From assembly GCA_015179025.1 (NCBI GenBank), contig WHUX01000091.1:151086-215085 (forward strand): a stretch of 64,000 nt of DNA, written 5' to 3'. Shown here piece by piece: positions 57,971-64,000 of this stretch; within the stretch, counting starts at the first letter, position 1; each line of letters opens with the position of its first letter. Both the position numbers and the translations under genes were made by a program. This DNA is from Terfezia claveryi (lineage: Eukaryota > Ascomycota > Pezizomycetes > Pezizales > Pezizaceae). The notes below the pieces were generated by a model. The model did no database searches. It saw nothing but the letters and a program-made list of their open reading frames with translations, and was not told the DNA's origin.

Positions 57971-58042
57971 GCTATAAGCATATATTGGTTACAAGCATAC
58001 TTCTCCGGTCCGAACGATATGCTTGTATCGAGAGTCCTCTGT
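57971..58042. repeat. Pogo/Fot1-like transposon end, copy 2
   Basis: TATAAGCATATATTGGTTAC ... ATGCTTGTATCGAGAG, ending CCTCTGT. Homologous to the copy at 56168-56240 and in the same orientation, so the two are not a TIR pair. Confidence 0.45.
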
Positions 58043-58213
58043 AGATAGTTCTCCATGCTCCGACTTACTCTTCCACCAACAATACAAGCATGCCAGGCAT
58101 CTCGAAATCTATCAAGTAAATCGTGTTATCAAATTATGTAGAGTGTAACCTACCTGGTAATGTTGGATATAAATATATATATTTTTTTAAACAGTCTGTA
58201 CGTCTATGGAGCC

Positions 58214-59420
58214 TTAGGCGATGAGACGGCCCGTTCCCGCATCTTTAGAATACTTGGTTATTTCCTCCACTCGCCAACGAATGCAATCGCATTCACCAGG
58301 ATGGTTCCCGACTACACCATCCACTCCCCCAATGTTGGATAAATCCTTGTACTTCTCTTTTTGACATTCCCCAAAATCATGAATACAGGGTTGCATAGAA
58401 ACAACCTCATTAGACTTGACCAATCTACCTAACAGTTGGTGAAACAGATCCTGCATGTCCTCAACACCCTTGGTCCTTGGCCTTAACCGGCTGGTTGAGA
58501 ACATTAAGGAGAATGGGCAATTTTCCGGTCAAATCTTCGATTTCCAATCGATATTCATGGCTCAGTCTTGTCTCCATACCAGTATTCCTCCACCAGTAGC
58601 GCATTTCCGCCTATATTGCAAAAGTGACGTACTCAGGAAATCAATTCACCTTAAATATTACTCAAACATCAAACCAAGAAATGGAAGGGACTAACTTCTG
58701 TAAGACCGCCATACATATGCAGCCTACGCTCTTCTGTTTGTCTATGCTGATCGGCAATGCCATGCGCCAGGGCACTAGCCAATTTTAAATGACGAGCTGT
58801 AATCTGTCTAACAAATTTCGTGCATCCCACTTGGCTGCCAGTGTGATTCGGTCAACTGCCCCTCTTCTGGGTCCAGGCGTTGGCCTGCTAAATAATAAAT
58901 CGAAGTCTATGGTCTGAACGCAAAACGTAGTCAACTCTTCGATTGTTTGACACTCTTCCAAGTATTCCCCTCACTCACTCCTAATGTGCAAGAATCAATG
59001 AAAACTGTAGATACCGAAATAGGTCAAGAATCAGGGCACGGCAATCTGGTATATATACCACTCGGTGGCCCTTCTTCATTAACAGACATGTTAAAGCTGC
59101 TAGTATGTGGGATTTCCCGGATCCCTGTGTCCCATGCAAATAGTCCATGCGGTTGCCGCGGTATGTGAGGGATTTTGCGGAGTTGTAGATTTCGCGGAAT
59201 TGGTGACGCCCGTAGAACGTGAACCGGTCCTGAGCATCAAGGGAGAACCTATCATTGGGAATTTCTGTAATGAATGGAAATGGCAAGTTCTGAACGAGAT
59301 TCGGGTCACAAAATCATCTAGCCGAAGGGATGCAGAACTTAGGCCTTGGAAAACACCTACAAACCACATATGTGCATCAGTCGTGGTATTCCGTAATCGT
59401 TCCGGGTAGTTCACCAGCTT
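58214..59420 (-). pseudogene. Crinkler-RHS-type P-loop protein, broken
   Basis: The minus-strand blocks match the order of fungal Crinkler-RHS-type proteins, which combine a P-loop NTPase with a nuclease-like region and include secreted effectors in some lineages. The N-proximal block has the ATP-binding loop HGTQGSGKSHILAALTCLL and then GHRVVYIPDCRAL (59,150-59,010). The middle block has MYGGLT, then an intron-like GTTAGT...AATATAG, then AEMRYWW and LTGKLPIL (58,700-58,510). The C-terminal block (58,504-58,214) has EDMQDLFHQLLGRLVKSNE. At least three frame changes and stops separate the blocks, so no intact product is likely. No Crinkler-type N-terminal targeting domain was recognised upstream. 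Confidence 0.65.
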
Positions 59421-60709
59421 GCTGGATTGCCTGATTCAAGAACAAATTGTGGTTGGGGGAATGCATACCATGAACCGGGACAGAGGAAACAGAGAAGAAG
59501 CTGGTTGTCTTCGAGATCCGGAAAGGGGATGTGTATGTCTAGAGGATGGAAGAATTGGAAGTCGCAAAGATGGAATTGGTTCTCTGGAGCGTGCAATTAT
59601 AGCCCGACGATAGAGGCTATAAGAGTCATGAATGCGGGTTCGCGACCGAGAGCGTTTGCTATCGTGATGGGAGCTGCGAAAGCGATACCAAAGGCCAGGA
59701 GGGGTTTTCCGGTCGGCGAGGTGGTGACCTGTGCTCACGGCGCTGGAATCTGCTGTATTATCGGGTAGTGATTCTTTGGTCCGGGAGAGGTGATCACTCG
59801 GACTCGGCTGCGGCGAAGAGCTTGGAGTATGAAAGTCTATGTAGTTTGATTTAGAAGAACCTCAAGAGATGATACGATGGCCTTATGATACGAACCTGAA
59901 GAAGAGAAGGAAAGAGTGTCACGTAGGTCGCAGCGCCCCAAGCGCTTAGAGTTAATGACATACAACGAGCATTTACAGTTATGGAATAAGGGCACGCTAG
60001 CAGAGGTTAATCTGCAACGTTGCAGAGGCTAGGGATTCCTATAAAAGAGATCCCTAGATCCCCAAATCCCCAAATCCCACTACTTATCATTACTCTCCCT
60101 CTTCATGCAACATCTTGTATCTGGCCTACTATATACCATCTTAATTCGGAAATATGAATGCTGTCTTATTTACAAACGGGCGGTCGGAGGGGCCTTGAAT
60201 TTGCTGTCTTATTTACAAACGGGCGGTAGAAGGGACCTTGAATTTACTGTCTCACAAGAGAATTTCGGGAAAGACTGCGACAATTGCATAATTGATATCT
60301 AGTTACACCATCTCCTCCCCAAGCGTAATCTGAGCATATTGGACAGCCTCTTCTTCAATGATATAATCTCCCTGCTCATCATCACTTCCATCCGCCTCTT
60401 CCTCATCATCTAGAATCTCGGGGTCGGAGCCCTCATCTTCTCTGTCCGCTTGCCGGGTTTCTGCGGTTGCAAAACAGGGGTTGCTCCAGTTTTTTGGCTT
60501 GTTGTTTGCGCATTGGGTCCTGCACGAGGTGCCAGCGAATTGACGTTGGAACAAGTGAGGGGTAAGAAACCGGCTCCGTCAGTCAACGTCAAGATACGGC
60601 CAAGCTTAGGCTGTTAGTGCCCTGTCTTTACACTAATACTGTCCTGCCGAGTGATACTGTCTTACTTGCGAATTAATACGGTATCGTTCACAATTTAAAA
60701 GAAAAGTAT
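59421..60709. other. Spacer with a small tandem duplication
   Basis: 59,421-59,770 has overlapping frames on both strands, probably the decayed 5' part of the Crinkler-RHS relic. An acidic minus-strand frame at 60303-60554 (DDEEEADGSDDEQGDYIIEE) may be the tail of an unidentified relic. A 45-bp tandem duplication lies at about 60,160-60,255. Confidence 0.4.
60160..60255. repeat. ~45-bp tandem duplication
   Basis: CTGTCTTATTTACAAACGGG followed by CGGT...GG...CCTTGAATTTGCTG occurs twice in a row, with a third partial start (CTTGAATTTACTGTCT). Confidence 0.8.
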
Positions 60710-60759
60710 ATATCGTTCCTTCCATAGAGATGGGTCGTCCAACCAGACTAATATCGTTC
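60710..60759 (+). repeat. Micro-insertion 13: 32-bp insert, perfect 9-bp repeats
   Basis: ATATCGTTC lies at 60710-60718 and 60751-60759. The insert 60719-60750 has AGAGATGGGTCG followed by TCCAACCAGACTA. Confidence 0.85.
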
Positions 60760-60865
60760 ACAGTTCATAGTCCCGCTCCCTGGGAGAACTCTAGTCAGGT
60801 TTGCACAATCCCCTCCCGTAACACCACCACGTTGCGTCATCCGATATTCCACCGATCACACCACA

Positions 60866-60894
60866 GCCATGTGCCAACCAGACTAGCCATGTCC
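60866..60894 (+). repeat. Micro-insertion 14: 11-bp core, 8 of 9 flanking bases equal
   Basis: GCCATGTGC (60866-60874), CAACCAGACTA (60875-60885), GCCATGTCC (60886-60894). Identical insert to the one at 7980-7990. Confidence 0.75.
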
Positions 60895-61116
60895 CTCGTC
60901 ATGCTTCCAACAGAGAGAACCCACAGCTTGCCTGCCAACAAGCAGTCAATGCATCCATGGATTATCACAGACGTCCTTGTAGACAACATACAAACCCCCC
61001 CCACCCTGCCAGCTCAACGACCAATGAGGGATTCATTGAAAACTGAAGTCATAGACCTCAGGGGTCAGGCAAGTCCAGACCCTCAAAGTGTAAGTCAACC
61101 AAGTCCCGCCAACCCT

Positions 61117-61165
61117 ACCGACACTCCTCACAGAGGAGGGTCATGCAACCAGACTAACCGACACT
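61117..61165 (+). repeat. Micro-insertion 15: 31-bp insert, perfect 9-bp repeats
   Basis: ACCGACACT lies at 61117-61125 and 61157-61165. The insert 61126-61156 has CAGAGGAGGGTCA followed by TGCAACCAGACTA. Confidence 0.85.
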
Positions 61166-61239
61166 TCAAGCGGACCAACAGCAGCGAATGCGAGACCTCA
61201 CAGAGGAACTAGCTGACATAACTGATGTCCCGGGCTAGT

Positions 61240-62158
61240 GCAAACCGGGCTCACCGATGGGCTCAGGCAATCATTATGGCTCTGGCCAGGGCAGCTCCCG
61301 CTGCACCCCAAGATAAGGTCCCTGATTCCAGGAAGTTGATGGAACTAGGATCAAGCTCCGCTCCTACAGCACACAGCTCAGGCTAAAAAGCTGCATCTAT
61401 CACTGACGAACAATGCTGGCTTTGGCTTGCCATTAAATATTTGCCTTGCGGGCAATACTCTAGAACAAGTACTAAACAGTTGTTATATGTACAGGATGAT
61501 TGGGTGGAACTAGCCACCCTGACAGAAGTTATTACAATCCTAGAGACAGCTTTCAGCAATCCTATTGAGGTTGCAGAAGTTGCCTTTAAGGTACATACGA
61601 TTTGTCACGACTCACCAAATATATGCTCGATCGCAGGGTCAATTAATAAGGCCTGCTAACAGAAGTAAGACACACGTGGGAAATCCTACGTGTATGATCA
61701 GGTTAACAGGCATGGAGGGATTCCTATTAAAGGATTCCCAAACCCCACTTTCCTGCAAACCCTGACAACACTACCTACCAGACCAGAGCCCATAGTCACG
61801 AACCTCCAAAATCAAGTCACGAACCTAGGTAATCAGAAAGGCAATCTCAATGATGAGGTACAAACGATCTTAACCGAAAATGTCGAAGCAGTCACCACCA
61901 TCACAGAACTACGAACCCAAGTCACCAATCGCCAAACTCAACGCCCAAGTCACTACCCTTCGCACCCAAGTTGATAATGCACAAGTTACGATTAATACCC
62001 TCTCGGGACTCCAAGCACCAGTGCCAGTGCCAATAGACCGACCAGAACGGGAGAAAATCCCAGGCGCAGAAGTTCTAGGCCTGGGCACGAGACGTCTCGA
62101 GACCTTTGGATATCGAGCACCCAGCACAATCATAATCATATTCGAACTCGCTAGCTAG
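61240..62158 (+). pseudogene. Two decayed Ty3/gypsy gag-like fragments
   Basis: The first (61,246-61,660) reads in pieces as ANRAHRWAQAIIMALARA, then LWLAIKYLPCGQYS and DDWVELATLTEVITILE, a gag-like helical region with stops. The second (61,750-62,158) is a heptad-like stretch (VTNLQNQVTNLGNQKGNL, TTITELRTQVTN) with a one-base shift, followed by PVPVPIDRPEREKIPG. That is the coiled-coil plus linker that precedes the gag core in several fungal gypsy elements. It is a tentative call from pattern only. Confidence 0.4.
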
Positions 62159-62559
62159 CTACCTAATCATTATCGATCATCATCGCCTTCAATGTCAATA
62201 TCCCCTTCTATACCCTCCTCCACTAACCCTCGCTTAAAATCGTCTGGAGTATGAGCAGCAGCCGCACGGAAAATTGGCTCATCGTGTTGATTGTAGACGC
62301 AGTACAGGAATGTACAAATAATGAGCGGACAGAGAAGGAATCTCTACCTTTGAGTACTGAATAACACATAGGTATCTACAAGCGAAGGCTATCGTAGTGT
62401 ATCTCACACAGATATCTGCAGGTCACAGCCACTGAGGTCACAGCCACTGAAATATTTCACAAAAAGTCGAGAAAAAAACCGAACTGTCTCAAGACTTTTG
62501 CCAAAGTGTCCCGAGACGTCTCGTCTCATAAGTCTCGTCTCGTGCCCAGGCCTTGATAT
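62159..62559. other. Spacer
   Basis: Nothing recognised. It contains a short duplicated GTCACAGCCACTGA at about 62,422-62,450. Confidence 0.4.
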
Positions 62560-63340
62560 GACGTGAGTCCTCAACCGGGTGGACACAGTCGCATGCCTTA
62601 GTGCCTGACTTTCCAATGAAGCCCTCTGGTCGGCCTTCTCATTGCCCCCTATGCCGATATGGCCCCTGACCCATGAATCCTCACATCCTTAAAGTCGGCG
62701 AATTCGGAGAGGGTTTCCTTAATATTCACCCAATCCGGGCCTCGAGGGTGAACCTTTGCTCAAATTGTGAACTGTCTGGATTGCGGCCTGCGAGTCCGAC
62801 AGGATTGAAATCATATCTGAGGAATCAGTACTGAGAGTGAGGCACATCGCCTGGAGTTCCCCATCCGCAATTGTCGCTGTGCCGCCAAGGAAGCTGCCAT
62901 AGGTGTCTTTGGTCCGCCTTTCTAATCCGTACTGTGGACTGCATTAGCCACCCCACTCTCAAAGCCGACTCTCCACCTTCATCCAATACTGACCCTATCT
63001 CCGCTGTCCAATAGCCCTTGTGCTTTGACTTCTTGGACCTCGAATCCATGATCTCCTAGATGGTCAAAGGGATAGTCCTGGGGTCATCCCTATTGCCAAA
63101 AGAGAGTTCCTGCGGGTCCAAAGAGGACCTATGGTAGAATGCTTCTGAAATAGGGATGTCTCGCTGGCAATCGGGCGAGGTGCCGTCGTGCCATCAGGAG
63201 TGTCCTCAAGCTGGAGCCTGTGCCGAGAAGGCCCTGATCTGTGGGTCGTCTGTCCGGAGAGCTCGTGCTGCCCACGCTTTCTGAATGTCATCCAGTTTGT
63301 CTTGCAGGGGGCTCAAATTGGCAATCCAGCCAAGCCTTTC
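62560..63340 (-). pseudogene. Non-LTR retrotransposon (LINE) RNase H region, frame-broken
   Basis: Read on the minus strand: HERLGWIANLSPLQDKL and AWAARALRTDDPQIRA (63,340-63,220) are of the type found between reverse transcriptase and RNase H in fungal LINEs. The RNase H domain follows (63,050-62,620) with GSFLGGTATIADGELQAMCL, ILSDSQAAIQTVHNLSKG and RGHIGIGGNEKADQRA. These contain the catalytic Glu, Asp and final Asp contexts. At least two frameshifts interrupt it. The reverse transcriptase itself is not present in the window. Probably a Tad-like LINE fragment. Confidence 0.75.
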
Positions 63341-63643
63341 ATGGCTGCTCATAAGCTCCTCTGATTTTCCGTAAAAATAAACAAAAAACAAAAAATAAAA
63401 ATGGCAAGCGGCAACGCCAACCACGCTTAGCCTAATATATAGCACCAACGTACTCACGAACCAAAACAAAACACCAGGAGCACAAGGTCAGAAAACAATT
63501 ACCAATTCCTCTTTCTAAACAGCACATCTCAAAACAGTCGGACTGCGAACCTACTATTCGGAACGCATACACACAGTTGCCCTGGCTCGATCACTTTAGG
63601 CCTAGAGAAATCTATCCTCAACGACCACAGGTGCCTGATACAC
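63341..63643. other. Spacer
   Basis: Promoter space of the small gene that follows. Nothing else was seen. Confidence 0.4.
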
Positions 63644-63986
63644 ATGGATGCCGACCCTCCGCTAGCGATGTTTCTTGCCGTTGCCGCCATTCTTGTTATT
63701 GGCGTTGTACTCTTGTACGTGTTCACCAAGATCCCCACTGCCACGTCTGATGATCCTTTGTAAATTACGATATACTAATTTATGATTAAATCTTTATAGA
63801 GCGGTGGATTCCCAGTCCCCTCCTGGAGCCTGGGAACAATGGCACACAAATTTCTCGAACGTAAGCGACAGTGATGACATGCCACACGATGATGTGAGTG
63901 GGACGCGGACTGGCTGCGTGAGGAAACAATATTCTGGCTGGGCAGTGGAGAGAGGAACGAAGCAGACGGCATGGAAGAGGAAATAG
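63644..63986 (+). CDS. Small single-helix membrane protein, unknown function
   Basis: Not recognised. Two exons (63644-63759 and 63800-63986) join in phase into 100 residues. The intron is short (40 nt) with GTAAAT, a TACTAAT branch-like sequence and TTTATAG. The product starts MDADPPL, has one helix at about residues 8-27 (MFLAVAAILVIGVVLLYVF), and a hydrophilic acidic then basic tail with PGAWEQWHTNF and GWAVERGTKQTAWKRK. The short WEQW box recalls RWGQW in the gene at 36659, so the two may belong to one family of small membrane proteins, but that is weak. A stop (TAA) lies right after the donor if the intron is retained. Confidence 0.5.
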
Positions 63987-64000
63987 CTCAAACAGAGAAA

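Larger units (their letters stand above)
56027..58213. other. Repeat-rich spacer with transposon ends
   Basis: It holds two homologous ~75-bp transposon-end-like sequences, a micro-insertion, and a ~150-bp direct duplication. A 62-codon stretch at 57,583-57,771 (SELDRLHLRVAPAHIEGLL) continues in a shifted frame to about 57,905 (RRLHVQRRITDFLV). It looks like a decayed coding fragment that I could not identify. Confidence 0.45.

Overview
The window is nuclear DNA of a filamentous ascomycete fungus. The evidence is short GT-AG introns (about 40-120 nt, often with CTAAC-like branch points), Pezizomycotina-type housekeeping proteins, and fungal transposon families. The long repeat-filled spaces between genes suit a large repeat-rich genome such as those of Pezizales (truffles, morels and relatives), but that placement is inference.

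The left half (1-34,100) is the conserved, gene-bearing part. It holds a partial L-2-hydroxyglutarate dehydrogenase (minus strand), a chitin synthase, an Hsp110/Hsp88-Sse1 chaperone, a four-helix membrane protein (minus strand), mitochondrial malate dehydrogenase, an ATRIP/Ddc2-type checkpoint protein, a Tos4/Plm2-like FHA protein, a PH-domain protein, Sec62 and an MTC6-like membrane protein. I resolved the exons of most of these by joining frames at canonical splice sites with agreeing phases. ATRIP (partner of the ATR kinase) and the Tos4-like FHA protein (a G1/S and replication-stress factor in yeasts) are neighbours. Between them lies a 283-bp island with three CACGTG and three ACGCGT palindromes.

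The right half (34,100-64,000) is accessory. It contains a duplicated Thr-rich membrane-protein gene, a Ty1/copia fragment with an LTR-like end and two nonsense codons, a DUF6532-like gene, a 245-bp MITE, a small three-exon gene with a minisatellite in its first intron, a Plavaka-type (CACTA-related) transposase, an 829-bp element with long inverted repeats, a 1.46-kb foldback palindrome, a Crinkler-RHS-type pseudogene, gypsy gag-like and LINE RNase H remnants, and small membrane-protein genes.

The most unusual signal is a family of ultra-short insertions scattered through both halves. Each carries a core CAACCAGACTA (or its reverse complement), is 10 to 56 bp long, and is flanked by direct repeats of 8-10 bp that are specific to each site. 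I found fifteen such loci. In almost every copy the ...CCAGACTA end abuts one flanking repeat exactly while the other end varies in length. Inserts of only 10-11 bp still have perfect 9-bp flanking duplications. This looks like a micro-transposon or solo-terminus family, with a duplication length typical of Mutator-like transposases, and I know of no description of it.
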